Shown here piece after piece: positions 1 to 7,781 of a stretch of 64,000 nucleotides of DNA. Origin of the DNA: Amycolatopsis mediterranei (lineage in GTDB: Bacteria; Actinomycetota; Actinomycetes; Mycobacteriales; Pseudonocardiaceae); contig NZ_CP100416.1 in assembly GCF_026017845.1 (NCBI RefSeq), forward strand, positions 1,954,200 through 2,018,199, given 5' to 3'. A program made the translations under genes and the position numbers. The number at the start of each line of letters is the position of its first letter. Position 1 is the stretch's first letter. A model generated the notes under the pieces. It made no database searches, was not told the DNA's origin, and worked only from the letters and a program-made list of their open reading frames with translations.

Positions 1-90
1 GGGCTGTGGTGGGGCGGGCTGTGGTGGGGCGGGCTGTGGTGGGGCGGGCTGTGGTGGGGCGGGCTGTGGTGGGGCGGGCTGTGGTGGGGC
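1..90. repeat. 15-bp tandem repeat, six copies
   Basis: Six perfect head-to-tail copies of GGGCTGTGGTGGGGC fill the window edge, so the array may continue upstream. The unit is a multiple of three and keeps a frame open (repeating VGRAV), but nothing else suggests coding. Confidence 0.9.
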
Positions 91-130
91 GGAGCCTCAC
101 CGACAGCAGAAAGGCGCGCCGACCACTCTC

Positions 131-170
131 CGGCCGATCCACCCCCCTCTCGCTGGGGGTGGATCGGCCG
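131..170. terminator. Perfect 16-bp-arm hairpin
   Basis: Arms at 131-146 and 155-170 are perfect reverse complements (CGGCCGATCCACCCCC and partner) with an 8-nt loop. There is no T-tract. It could end transcription of a gene left of the window or insulate the plsC-like gene; neither is proven. Confidence 0.55.
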
Positions 171-447
171 GGCCTGGGCAAGCGGGCCGGCAGCGCAAGC
201 CCACCCGGTCCGGCAGTGCCCCGCAGCGCCCGGCAGGCGCTGGCCCGGCCAAGGCCCGCCGGCGAACCCGCGCCGGCCGGCAGCGCATGCCCCAGCCGCG
301 ACCGGACAAGACCGGACCACCCCCAGCCCGCACGCCCCCGAAAGCCGCCCCCGGCCTGGTCACGACCCCCGCCACCGCCGCTGAACCGACCCTCCCTGGA
401 CTGGCCGGAGCCCGGCGCGGCAGGATCAAGCCCCGGACGTGACGTGT
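171..447. other. Gene-free spacer
   Basis: This stretch upstream of the acyltransferase is C/G-rich with degenerate CCGGCAGCGC words. Open frames on both strands translate to low-complexity Pro/Arg/Ala-rich sequence with no recognisable domain, so no gene is called. No convincing promoter was found. Confidence 0.5.
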
Positions 448-460
448 GGAGGAGGAGATC

Positions 461-1165
461 GTGGCCCGGCGTGAGAAGGGCGGCTTCTGGGTGGGGCTCG
501 CCGCCGTACTGTTCTACCCGCTCACCGCCATCGGGCGGCGGGTCTACGTCGGGGCCGAGAAGATCCCCCGGCAGGGGCCCGCGCTGCTCGTCATGAACCA
601 CATCTCGCACTTCGACCCCGCCGTCGATGCCGTCTTCGTGCACCGGCAGAAGCGCGTCCCGCGGTTCCTCTTCAAGGAGAGCCTGACGCGCGCGCCGATC
701 CTCGGCCCGATCGTCTCCGGGTCCGGGCAGATCCCCGTCTCGCGGGGGTCGGCCGCCGCCGGGGACAGTCTCAAGGCTGCGCACCAAGCTCTCGAAGACG
801 GCAAGATCGTCGTCATCTACCCCGAAGGCACCATCACCAAAGACCCGGCCGGCTGGCCGAAGGAGTCCTTCACCGGCGCCGCGCGGCTCGCGCTGCAGAA
901 CGACGTCCCCATCATCCCCATCGCCCGGTGGGGGACCAGCCAGATCTTCGACGGCTACCGGAAGAAGTTCACGCCGTTCCCGCGCAAGACGATCACCCAC
1001 TCCGTCGGCGACCCGATCGACCTGTCCGCCTACCGCGGCGGCAACACCCGCAGCGCGACGAAGCTGCGCGAAGTCACCAAGGTCATGATGGACGAGGTGA
1101 CCCGGCTCCTCGCCGAGATCCGGCACGAGGAACCGCCGGCGGCGAAGCCGGGGGATCCCGCCTGA
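461..1165 (+). CDS. 1-acyl-glycerol-3-phosphate acyltransferase family protein (PlsC-like)
   Basis: Membrane-associated acyltransferase expected to acylate lysophosphatidic acid or a related lysolipid in phospholipid synthesis. The HX4D catalytic motif is present as NHISHFDP, and the second family motif as [10 protein letters not shown]. An upstream in-frame GTG at 446 exists, but GTG 461 is preferred because GGAGGAGG lies 6-9 bp before it. The protein is about 234 aa, normal for the family. The stop overlaps the gpsA start by one base (TGATG), so the two glycerophospholipid genes should be translationally coupled. Acyl specificity cannot be read from the sequence. Confidence 0.9.
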   Translation: MARREKGGFWVGLAAVLFYPLTAIGRRVYVGAEKIPRQGPALLVMNHISHFDPAVDAVFVHRQKRVPRFLFKESLTRAPILGPIVSGSGQIPVSRGSAAAGDSLKAAHQALEDGKIVVIYPEGTITKDPAGWPKESFTGAARLALQNDVPIIPIARWGTSQIFDGYRKKFTPFPRKTITHSVGDPIDLSAYRGGNTRSATKLREVTKVMMDEVTRLLAEIRHEEPPAAKPGDPA

Positions 1166-2181
1166 TGCGCGCCGACGTGCAGCGGGTCACCGTGCTCGGG
1201 GCCGGCTCCTGGGGCACCGCCTTCGCCAAGGTGCTCGGCGACGCCGGCCGGGACGTCACGATGTGGGCGCGCCGCGAACAGGTCGCCGAGGACATCCGGG
1301 ACCGGCACACCAACAGCGCCTACCTGCCCGGCGTGTCCCTGCCCGCGACCGTCACCGCCACCAGCGACCCCGCGGAAGCGACAAAAAACGCCGAAGCCGT
1401 CGTCCTCGCCGTGCCCAGCCAGAGCCTGCGGGCGAACCTGACGGCGTGGCGCGATCTGCTGCCACCCGACGCGATCCTCGTCAGCCTCGCCAAGGGCGTC
1501 GAGCTCGGCACGCTCAAGCGGATGAGCGAAGTCATCGGCGAGATCGTCGGGATCGACGCCGGCGACGTCGTCGTCGTCACCGGGCCGAACCTGGCCAAGG
1601 AGATCGCCGCCGGGCAGCCGTCCGCCTCCGTGCTGGCCTGCGCCGACCACGAACGCGCCGTCGCCGTCCAGCGCGCCTGCGCCAACTCCTACTTCCGCCC
1701 GTACACGAACACCGACGTCGTCGGCTGCGAGCTCGGCGGCGCCTGCAAGAACGTGATCGCGCTCAGCACCGGGATGGCCGCGGGGCTGGGCCTCGGCACC
1801 AACACGATGGCGACGCTCATCACCCGCGGCCTGGCCGAGATGGCCCGCCTCGGCGCGAAGCTGGGCGCCGACCCGCTCACCTTCGCCGGGCTCGCCGGCG
1901 TCGGCGACCTGGTCGCGACCTGCTCGTCGCCGCTTTCGCGCAACCGCACCTTCGGCGAACGCCTGGGCCGCGGCGAGACCCTCGAGCAGGCGCAGGCCGC
2001 GGCGGGCGGCCAGGTGGCCGAGGGTGTCATGTCGTGCTCGTCGATCCGCGCGCTGGCCCGCAGCGTCGGGGTCGACATGCCGATCACCGACGCCATGCAC
2101 CGCGTCTGCCACGAGGGCGTCGACCCTCGCCAGGCCGGCGCCGAGCTGCTGGGGCGGTCCCAGAAGCACGAGTGGTCCTGA
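1165..2181 (+). CDS. gpsA: Glycerol-3-phosphate dehydrogenase [NAD(P)+]
   Basis: Reduces dihydroxyacetone phosphate to sn-glycerol-3-phosphate for phospholipid synthesis. The N-terminal Rossmann motif is [10 protein letters not shown]. The central [17 protein letters not shown] and the C-terminal [19 protein letters not shown] blocks are characteristic of GpsA. At 338 aa it has the usual length. ATG 1165 overlaps the plsC-like stop by one base. In mycobacteria gpsA lies close to ddl; here a 9.6-kb accessory block separates them. Confidence 0.96.
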   Translation: MRADVQRVTVLGAGSWGTAFAKVLGDAGRDVTMWARREQVAEDIRDRHTNSAYLPGVSLPATVTATSDPAEATKNAEAVVLAVPSQSLRANLTAWRDLLPPDAILVSLAKGVELGTLKRMSEVIGEIVGIDAGDVVVVTGPNLAKEIAAGQPSASVLACADHERAVAVQRACANSYFRPYTNTDVVGCELGGACKNVIALSTGMAAGLGLGTNTMATLITRGLAEMARLGAKLGADPLTFAGLAGVGDLVATCSSPLSRNRTFGERLGRGETLEQAQAAAGGQVAEGVMSCSSIRALARSVGVDMPITDAMHRVCHEGVDPRQAGAELLGRSQKHEWS

Positions 2182-2202
2182 TCGCCCGAAGGGTGAGACG
2201 GC

Positions 2203-2231
2203 TTGACCGGGCGGGAAGCGGCTGGGACTCT
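2203..2231 (+). promoter_or_regulatory. Promoter of the Cys-rich leader peptide
   Basis: A TTGACC -35 (2203-2208), a 17-bp spacer and a GACTCT -10 (2226-2231) match the actinobacterial pattern. An ATG begins 6 bp after the -10 (2238), about where transcription should start, so a leaderless mRNA is predicted. Confidence 0.6.
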
Positions 2232-2237
2232 GGTCGC

Positions 2238-2318
2238 ATGTTCGCGCACGCCATGTCCGAGTCGTGGGGCCTGATGAGCCTCCGCTCGAGCGTGCGCGCG
2301 TGTCGCTGTTGTCGGTGA
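2238..2318 (+). CDS. Cys-rich leader peptide upstream of cysteine dioxygenase
   Basis: Short reading frame of 26 codons ending in the residues ACRCCR just before the stop. Three of the last five residues are Cys. In-frame internal ATGs at 2253 and 2274 would give 21- or 14-residue forms. The first ATG sits 6 bp after a good -10, favouring leaderless translation. Cys-rich leaderless short ORFs are known in actinobacteria as cysteine-responsive attenuators: ribosomes stall on Cys codons when Cys-tRNA is scarce. The next gene, 48 bp downstream, degrades cysteine, so this is a fitting cysteine sensor. No alternative hairpins were modelled. Confidence 0.65.
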   Translation: MFAHAMSESWGLMSLRSSVRACRCCR

Positions 2319-2366
2319 ACCCCGCCCCGGCCCAGTTCGACACCCTTTCTTCCCGTGAGGACCCGC

Positions 2367-2846
2367 ATGTTCGCCGTTCCGGACAACACCCTGCTGCGAC
2401 CCGAAAACCCCGCGCTGCGCCACCCGGTGCGCGTCGCCCTCGAGGTCGCCGCCGACCGCGACCGCTGGCGCCACCTGCTGCGCTACGACCACGACGAGCG
2501 CTTCGCGACGCTGGTGTCGAAAGACGAGCAGCAGGAAGTGTGGCTGATGAGCTGGCTGCCCGGCCAGCACACCGACCTGCACGACCACGCGGTCGCCAGC
2601 GGCGCGTTCACGGTGGTCGGCGGCCACCTGACCGAGGCCGTGGCGCGCCGCGCGCCGGACGGCCGCCCGGTCACCGAGCTGCACGCCCTGTCCGCGGGGC
2701 AGTCGCGGGTGTTCGGGCCCGGGTACGTGCACGAGGTCCGCAACGACGGCCCGGACCCGGCGATCTCGATCCACGTCTACCGCGACGCGGGCCGCGCGAT
2801 GCGCCCGTACCACCTCGACCCGGTGGACGGGCCGATCCGGGACTGA
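2367..2846 (+). CDS. Cysteine dioxygenase family protein
   Basis: Cupin-fold iron dioxygenase expected to oxidise L-cysteine to cysteine sulfinate. The first cupin motif is HTDLHDHAVASGAF and the second His is in GPGYVHEVRN, giving the three-His iron site of the CDO family. ATG 2367 is chosen because GTGAGG lies 6 bp upstream; a GTG at 2355 is in frame but overlaps this site. The protein is 159 aa, short like bacterial CDOs. The Cys-rich leader peptide just upstream implies cysteine-dependent control. A relative acting on another thiol (such as 3-mercaptopropionate) cannot be excluded. Confidence 0.85.
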   Translation: MFAVPDNTLLRPENPALRHPVRVALEVAADRDRWRHLLRYDHDERFATLVSKDEQQEVWLMSWLPGQHTDLHDHAVASGAFTVVGGHLTEAVARRAPDGRPVTELHALSAGQSRVFGPGYVHEVRNDGPDPAISIHVYRDAGRAMRPYHLDPVDGPIRD

Positions 2847-2850
2847 CGCC

Positions 2851-3834
2851 TCAGTCCAGGTCGCCGCGCAGGCGGAACCCGCGCTCGATCCCGTCGCGGT
2901 CCGCGCCGGAGGCCAGCAGCGCGTGCAGCAGGATCCGCGACTTCCGCGCGTCCAGCCAGCCCGCCATCGTCGCGCCCATCGCGATCAGGCTGGACTCCGA
3001 GCCGTGGAAGCCGTACGTCGACCGCAGCGTCGGGCCCGCCCCGGTTCGCGAAGCGACGACCACCGGCAGCGACGGCACCAGCCGTGCGATCACGTCGGCC
3101 GTGCCGGACGAGACGTGCCCCACGCCCGCCGCGGCGACCACGACGCCGCGCACGCCCGGCTGGGAAGCCACGTGCGCCAGCACCGCTCCCGGGTCGTCGA
3201 GACCGGCTTCCACCACCGGGACCAGGCCGTCGAAGACAGCGCCATCGAGGGAAGGCAGCCGGGGCGGCGACGGGTGGAAGTAGTGCACGGCGTGCTCGAC
3301 GACCATGCCCAGCGGCCCCGCCGGCACCGACGAAAAGGCCTCGAGGTGGCTCGAATGCGCCTTCCGCACCCAGCGCGCCGCGTGGACGTCGTCGTTGAGC
3401 GTGACGAGCACGCCCCGGCCGCGGCTGCGCGGATCGGCCGCGACGGTGAGCGCGTTGCGCAGGTTCGCCGGGCCGTCCGGGCTGAACAGGCCGGCGTTGC
3501 GCATGGCGCCGGTGATCACCACCGGGATCTCCGACGGCCAGTGCAGGTCCAGGAAGTACGCCGTTTCCTCGAGCGTGTCGGTGCCCTGGACGACGACGAA
3601 CCCGTCGGCGTCCTGGCGCAGGCCCCATTCGCGGCACCGCAGCAGCGTCGCGAAGTCGAGCGACGCGCTGCCGATCCCGGCGAGGGTTTCCGCCAGGACG
3701 TCCATCGGCAGGTCGCCGAGCCCGCCGAGCAGCTCGGCCGCACCGAACCGCGGAACGGCACCGCCACCGCCGTCGGCCGGGGCCATCGAGATGGTGCCGC
3801 CCAGCGTGGCGACGGCGATCAGGGGACGTGCCAT
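2851..3834 (-). CDS. Asparaginase
   Basis: Hydrolyses L-asparagine to aspartate and ammonia. Both type-I/II asparaginase signatures are visible: the N-terminal catalytic Thr in VATLGGTIS and the second in VVQGTDTLEETAYF. A conserved VITGAMRNAG block follows. It is 327 aa, normal length. No signal peptide precedes the TLGGT motif, so it is probably cytoplasmic. Its end lies 4 bp from the convergent cysteine dioxygenase gene, leaving no room for a separate terminator. Confidence 0.92.
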   Translation of the reverse strand: MARPLIAVATLGGTISMAPADGGGGAVPRFGAAELLGGLGDLPMDVLAETLAGIGSASLDFATLLRCREWGLRQDADGFVVVQGTDTLEETAYFLDLHWPSEIPVVITGAMRNAGLFSPDGPANLRNALTVAADPRSRGRGVLVTLNDDVHAARWVRKAHSSHLEAFSSVPAGPLGMVVEHAVHYFHPSPPRLPSLDGAVFDGLVPVVEAGLDDPGAVLAHVASQPGVRGVVVAAAGVGHVSSGTADVIARLVPSLPVVVASRTGAGPTLRSTYGFHGSESSLIAMGATMAGWLDARKSRILLHALLASGADRDGIERGFRLRGDLD

Positions 3835-3860
3835 GCCGCCACCCTATTCAGCCGGGTCCG

Positions 3861-4241
3861 TCACGACGTCGCCGCGCGCTCGGCCGCGCTCCGCAGCACG
3901 CAGAATTCGTTGCCCTCGGGGTCGGCCAGCACCGCCCAGCCCGTGCTGTCCGGGTTGCGGAGGTCGTTCACCAGCGTCGCGCCGAGGCCGAGGATCCGCG
4001 AGATCTCTTCGTCACGCGGGATGTCCGGCTGCAGACACAGGTGGAGCCGGTTCTTCACCGTCTTCGGCTCCGGGACCCGCAGGAAGAGCAACGCCGTGTC
4101 GTCGTTCAGCTGGAAGCCGACCTCGTCGTTACCCGGCTGGTCTTCCTCCGGGATCGGTTTCCCGGTGACTTCGCTCCAGAACCGGCACAGCTCGTACGGG
4201 TCGGCGCAGTCGACGGAAACGTTCAGGACGGACGACGGCAT
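3861..4241 (-). CDS. VOC (glyoxalase/bleomycin-resistance-like) family protein
   Basis: A 126-residue single-module vicinal-oxygen-chelate protein. The start MPSSVLNVSVDCADPYELCRFW and the end GWAVLADPEGNEFCVL follow the betaalphabetabetabeta pattern of actinobacterial glyoxalase-like proteins. GAGGAG lies 5 bp before the ATG at 4241. It follows apbE on the same strand after 62 bp and may share its transcript. Substrate unknown. Confidence 0.85.
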   Translation of the reverse strand: MPSSVLNVSVDCADPYELCRFWSEVTGKPIPEEDQPGNDEVGFQLNDDTALLFLRVPEPKTVKNRLHLCLQPDIPRDEEISRILGLGATLVNDLRNPDSTGWAVLADPEGNEFCVLRSAAERAATS

Positions 4242-4303
4242 GGCACTCCTCGAAGACGGGTGCCGCCGAGTCTGGCGCAGCCGTCCGGGGAGGGCGAACC
4301 GAT

Positions 4304-5044
4304 TTAGGACGCCAGCGCCAGGCCCGCCGTCCGGTGCACGCGACGGCTGTCGTCGACGATGAGGATCTCGCAGTCCGGGCGGTCGGCCGCCCAGGTGATG
4401 CCCTCGGCGCCCATCGCGAACGCCGCCGTGGCCAGCGCGTCCGCCGTCACCAGGTCGCCGGCCACCACGGTGACGCTCATCAGGCCCGTTGCCGGCGTGC
4501 CGGAGCGGCCGTCGAGGATGTGGGAGCCGCGCTCGTAGGCCGCCGACGTCGCGATCGCTCCGTTGCGCGACTCCAGGACCGCGCACACGGCCAGGGGCTG
4601 CTCGGGGTGGCGGACCCCGACCCGCCACGGACGGCCCGGTTGCGGCTCGCCCGCGGTGACGACGTCGCCGCCGGCGTTCAGGCAGAACGTCGTCGCGCCC
4701 TCGGCCTTCAGCATGTCGGCCGCGCGCTGCACCGCCCAGCCCTTGACGACCGCGCACGGGTCGAGGCCGCGGCCGGGCAGCCGCGCGCGGAACGCGCCGC
4801 CGGAGAGCTGCTCGTAGTACGCGCAGAGCTCCAGCACCTCCAGGAGGTCGTCGCTGAGCTCGGCGGCCGTCAGCTCGCCGCGGTCGTAGCGGCTGACCTC
4901 GCTGTCGTCCTTGAACGGGCTGAACCGGGCGTCGACGTCGCGGAACCACGCGAAGACGTCGTCGACGACTTCGGCGAAGTCGCCTTCGTCGCGCAGGTCG
5001 AGCGAGATCGGCAGGCCCATCACCTGTTCGACGCGGTTCGTCAT
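4304..5044 (-). CDS. apbE: FAD:protein FMN transferase (ApbE)
   Basis: Cleaves FAD and attaches FMN to a Thr of a target protein. Family features include the substrate-binding segment GLDPCAVVKGWAVQRA, the LNAGGDVV block, the SHILDGRSG segment and the metal-binding DLVTADALATAAFAMG near the C-terminus. It is 246 aa, short for ApbE, and has no signal peptide or lipobox. It may therefore act in the cytoplasm or depend on non-classical export. Its ATG overlaps the stop of the FMN-binding gene by 4 bp (ATGA), pairing enzyme and probable substrate. Confidence 0.92.
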   Translation of the reverse strand: MTNRVEQVMGLPISLDLRDEGDFAEVVDDVFAWFRDVDARFSPFKDDSEVSRYDRGELTAAELSDDLLEVLELCAYYEQLSGGAFRARLPGRGLDPCAVVKGWAVQRAADMLKAEGATTFCLNAGGDVVTAGEPQPGRPWRVGVRHPEQPLAVCAVLESRNGAIATSAAYERGSHILDGRSGTPATGLMSVTVVAGDLVTADALATAAFAMGAEGITWAADRPDCEILIVDDSRRVHRTAGLALAS

Positions 5045-5565
5045 CGGGCGCCTCTCAGGTCGATCGCGGCCTGCAGGGACTTCTTGTACGACTCGCTCGT
5101 TTCGGTCGCGCCGGTGATCGTGTCGATGGCGGCGCTCTGCGCCTTGATCGCTTCCTCCTGCAGCTTCGGCAGGGCGGTGAGCGACCGGCCGCTGTCCGGG
5201 GCCTGCAGCAGGGTGATGGCGGTGAGCCGGGCGCCGGTGAACGTCACCTGCACCTGCACGGTGCCGTAGCGGCTCGACTCCGCGCTGCCGCGGGTGATCA
5301 CCGGCTCGTCCTTGGTGCTCCGGGTGGACGGCGGCTTCGAGGTGGCCGGTGCCTCCGATGTGGACGGAGCCGGACCGGCCGAAGTGGACGGAACGGCCGA
5401 CGTGGTGGTCGCCGGAGCGGCCGATGTGGACGGTGCGGTGACGGTCGGCGGCGGCGGGGGCGCCTGCGCGATGGCGGCGGTGTTGTGCACCGGCCCCGGC
5501 TCGAACCGCCAGACCGAGATGAACCCGGCTATCGACAGCGCGACGACGAAAATGGTCTTCTTCAC
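5041..5565 (-). CDS. Membrane-anchored FMN-binding domain protein
   Basis: A 174-aa protein: one N-terminal membrane segment (IFVVALSIAGFISVW), an extracellular Pro/Thr/Ser/Ala linker of about 65 residues, and an FMN-binding domain (PF04205 type). The flavinylation motif is ITGATETS, with Thr154 as the likely FMN attachment site by analogy with NqrC/RnfG. The low-complexity linker looks like a cell-wall spacer. It lies between a ferric-reductase-like gene and apbE, implying it carries electrons outside the membrane. GTG 5565 directly precedes the membrane segment. Confidence 0.88.
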   Translation of the reverse strand: MKKTIFVVALSIAGFISVWRFEPGPVHNTAAIAQAPPPPPTVTAPSTSAAPATTTSAVPSTSAGPAPSTSEAPATSKPPSTRSTKDEPVITRGSAESSRYGTVQVQVTFTGARLTAITLLQAPDSGRSLTALPKLQEEAIKAQSAAIDTITGATETSESYKKSLQAAIDLRGAR

Positions 5566-5573
5566 ACGTCCCC

Positions 5574-6920
5574 CTAGGCCGCAAGGCTGAAGCGTTCGGC
5601 GTGGACCTGGGCGTTCGGCACGCGCAGCTCGCGCAGGCTGCGCAGCACGGCGGAAGTCATCCCCGGCGGGCCGCAGACGAACACGTCCCGCTCGTGCACG
5701 TCCGGCACCATCATGTGCAGGTTCGCCGGCCCGAGCATCACCCCGCGCGGCCCGACCGCCTGGTCCGGTCCGGTGAGGACACTCACGCTGGCGCCGCGCG
5801 CCTTGGCCAGCTCGTTCAGCTCCGGCAGCAGCACCGCGTCGGCCTGGTTGCGCACCCGGTACAGCACGACGACGTGGCCGTCGATGTCCTCCAGCAGCGC
5901 GCGGATCGGCGTGATCCCGACGCCGCCCGCCACGAGCAGCGCGTTGGGCCGCTGCTGGTGGATCGTCGTGAAAGCGCCGTACGGTCCTTCGGCGAACACA
6001 CGCGTCCCGACGCGCAGGTTGCGCAGCCCGGCACTGGAATCGCCGAGCGCCTTAGCGGTCAGCCGCAGGGAACGGCCGTCCGGCGCGGCCGACAGCGAGA
6101 AGGGATTGGCCTGCCACCAACGATCCTTCGTCAGGAACCGCCACAGGAAGAACTGCCCCGCCTTGGCCGGCATCTTGTCCAGGTGCTTGCCGGACATGTA
6201 CACCGAAACGACGTCCGGGGACTCGGAAACCACCGCCGTGACGCGCAGCTGGTGGCGCAGGTTCCGCCACAGCGGCAGCACGACGCGCCCGGCGAGCACG
6301 GCCGCGCCGGCGCCGAGCCAGAGCGTCCACCAGTACGCCTTCGCCTGCTCTGAGCCGGCGAACGACTGGCCGAGCGCGATCTGGTGCGTGAAGGCCAGCA
6401 CCACCGCCGCGTAGGTGTAGAGGTGGATGAAGTGCCACGTCTCGTAGGCGAGCCGCTTGCGCGCGAACTTCGCCGAGGCGGCGCCGACGATGAGGATCAC
6501 GGCGAAGGCGACCAGCGCCCGCAGGATCCCTTCGAGCGTTTCGGCCATCTCGACGAGCTCGTCGACGACACCCGTGCTCGCGACCTCCGCGTAGCCCATG
6601 GTGATGAACACCAGGTGCGCCAGCAGGGTCCAGAGGATCGTGAAGCCGGTCCAGCGGTGCCAGGTGGTCAGCCGGTCCATCCCGAGCCGGCGGTCCAGCC
6701 AGGGCAGCCGGGCCACCAGCAGCAGCTGGAACGCCATCGCCAGCGCGCCGTAGAGACCGGCGAGCCTGCCGATCGTGATCAGCACGTTCTGCGAAACCCC
6801 GGCCTGGACGAACAGGAGGGTGACGGCGGCCACGTTGGCGCCGAGGAAGAGGAAGAGGCCGGATTTCGCGGCGATCCGGGGGCGGATCGCCGGGCGCGCG
6901 GCCTCGGCGGTCTGCGTCAT
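5574..6920 (-). CDS. Ferric-reductase-like membrane flavocytochrome
   Basis: A 448-aa protein with an N-terminal bundle of about six membrane helices and His residues placed to bind heme b (TTWHRWTGF, LLAHLVFI, ETWHFIHLYTYAAV, FTHQIALG). The cytoplasmic reductase part has an FAD-binding segment ending in NPFSLSAAP and an NAD(P)H-binding segment (VAGGVGITPIRAL, VFVCGPPGM). It should move electrons from NAD(P)H across the membrane, here probably to the flavinylated protein encoded 8 bp downstream. It is first in a reductase - FMN protein - apbE operon. A divergent two-component system may control it. Confidence 0.9.
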   Translation of the reverse strand: MTQTAEAARPAIRPRIAAKSGLFLFLGANVAAVTLLFVQAGVSQNVLITIGRLAGLYGALAMAFQLLLVARLPWLDRRLGMDRLTTWHRWTGFTILWTLLAHLVFITMGYAEVASTGVVDELVEMAETLEGILRALVAFAVILIVGAASAKFARKRLAYETWHFIHLYTYAAVVLAFTHQIALGQSFAGSEQAKAYWWTLWLGAGAAVLAGRVVLPLWRNLRHQLRVTAVVSESPDVVSVYMSGKHLDKMPAKAGQFFLWRFLTKDRWWQANPFSLSAAPDGRSLRLTAKALGDSSAGLRNLRVGTRVFAEGPYGAFTTIHQQRPNALLVAGGVGITPIRALLEDIDGHVVVLYRVRNQADAVLLPELNELAKARGASVSVLTGPDQAVGPRGVMLGPANLHMMVPDVHERDVFVCGPPGMTSAVLRSLRELRVPNAQVHAERFSLAA

Positions 6921-7067
6921 GGTCCTCACACGGATTCCCCTTCGGTTCGGTTCACGAAGGCCAGCCTCGCCGCCCGTCCTGTGGCGAGTCTGGGTGCCGG
7001 CTGTCGGCTTCCTGTCGGCCGCCGCCTCGCCTCGCCCGCCGCGCCCCCGGCGGGAGAAGATGCAGGG

Positions 7068-7781
7068 GTGCAGACTCCCGACCCCGTGCGCCTGCTCGTC
7101 GTCGACGACGAGCCGCACATCGCCGACCTCGTCGCCACCGTCGCCCGGTACGAGGGCTGGCAGGCGGTCACGGCCGGCACCGGGCAGACCGCGCTGAGCC
7201 GGGCCGCGGAGTTCGGGCCGGACATCGTCGTGCTCGACCTGATGCTGCCCGACCTCGACGGCTTCACCGTGCTCGACCGCCTGCGGGCGGGCGGCAACGC
7301 GGTGCCCGTGGTCTTCCTCACGGCCAAGGACGCGACGGCCGACCGGATCGCCGGGCTCACCCGCGGGGGTGACGACTACCTCGTGAAACCGTTTTCGGTC
7401 GAGGAGCTGATGGCACGGCTGCGGGCGGTGCTGCGACGCAGCGCCGGCCTCGCGCACCAGCCCGAAGCGCGCGGCGCCGTGCTGCGGGTCGGCGACCTGA
7501 CGCTGGACGAGGACACCCGCGAGGTCCGCCGCGGCGAGCGGCTCGCCGAGCTGACCCCGACCGAGTACGAGCTGCTGCGCTACCTCATGCGCCGCTCGCC
7601 CGCGGTGCTGACCAAGGCGCAGATCCTCGACCACGTCTGGGAGTACGACTTCGGCGGCCGGTCCAATGTGGTCGAACTGGTCATTTCCCACCTGCGGCGC
7701 AAGGTCGACACCGGCGACGGCGAGCCGCTGATCCACACCGTGCGCGGCGTCGGGTACGTCGTGCGGCAGGCCCACCGGTGA
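7068..7781 (+). CDS. OmpR/PhoB-family response regulator
   Basis: A 237-aa two-component regulator with an N-terminal receiver domain. The acidic pocket is VVDDEPH, the phospho-acceptor Asp57 is in VVLDLMLPD, and the switch Lys is in DYLVKPF. A C-terminal winged helix ends in HTVRGVGYVVR. GTG 7068 is chosen to precede the receiver; a GGGAGA upstream is a moderate ribosome site. It overlaps the kinase gene by 4 bp and is divergent from the ferric-reductase operon, which is its most likely target. Confidence 0.94.
   Translation: MQTPDPVRLLVVDDEPHIADLVATVARYEGWQAVTAGTGQTALSRAAEFGPDIVVLDLMLPDLDGFTVLDRLRAGGNAVPVVFLTAKDATADRIAGLTRGGDDYLVKPFSVEELMARLRAVLRRSAGLAHQPEARGAVLRVGDLTLDEDTREVRRGERLAELTPTEYELLRYLMRRSPAVLTKAQILDHVWEYDFGGRSNVVELVISHLRRKVDTGDGEPLIHTVRGVGYVVRQAHR

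Noticed and set aside
97..429. Minus-strand 110-codon frame (and plus-strand frame 6-596) upstream of the acyltransferase gene
   Set aside because: Low-complexity Pro/Arg/Ala/Gly translation, no ribosome site, no domain; overlaps repeats and a hairpin.
928..1164. N-terminal extension of gpsA to 928
   Set aside because: It overlaps the acyltransferase gene in another frame; the Rossmann motif starts just after ATG 1165, giving the normal length.
5574..7775. Minus-strand open frame extending the flavocytochrome upstream to 7775
   Set aside because: The extension is antisense to the response regulator gene; the true start is ATG 6920 just before the membrane region.
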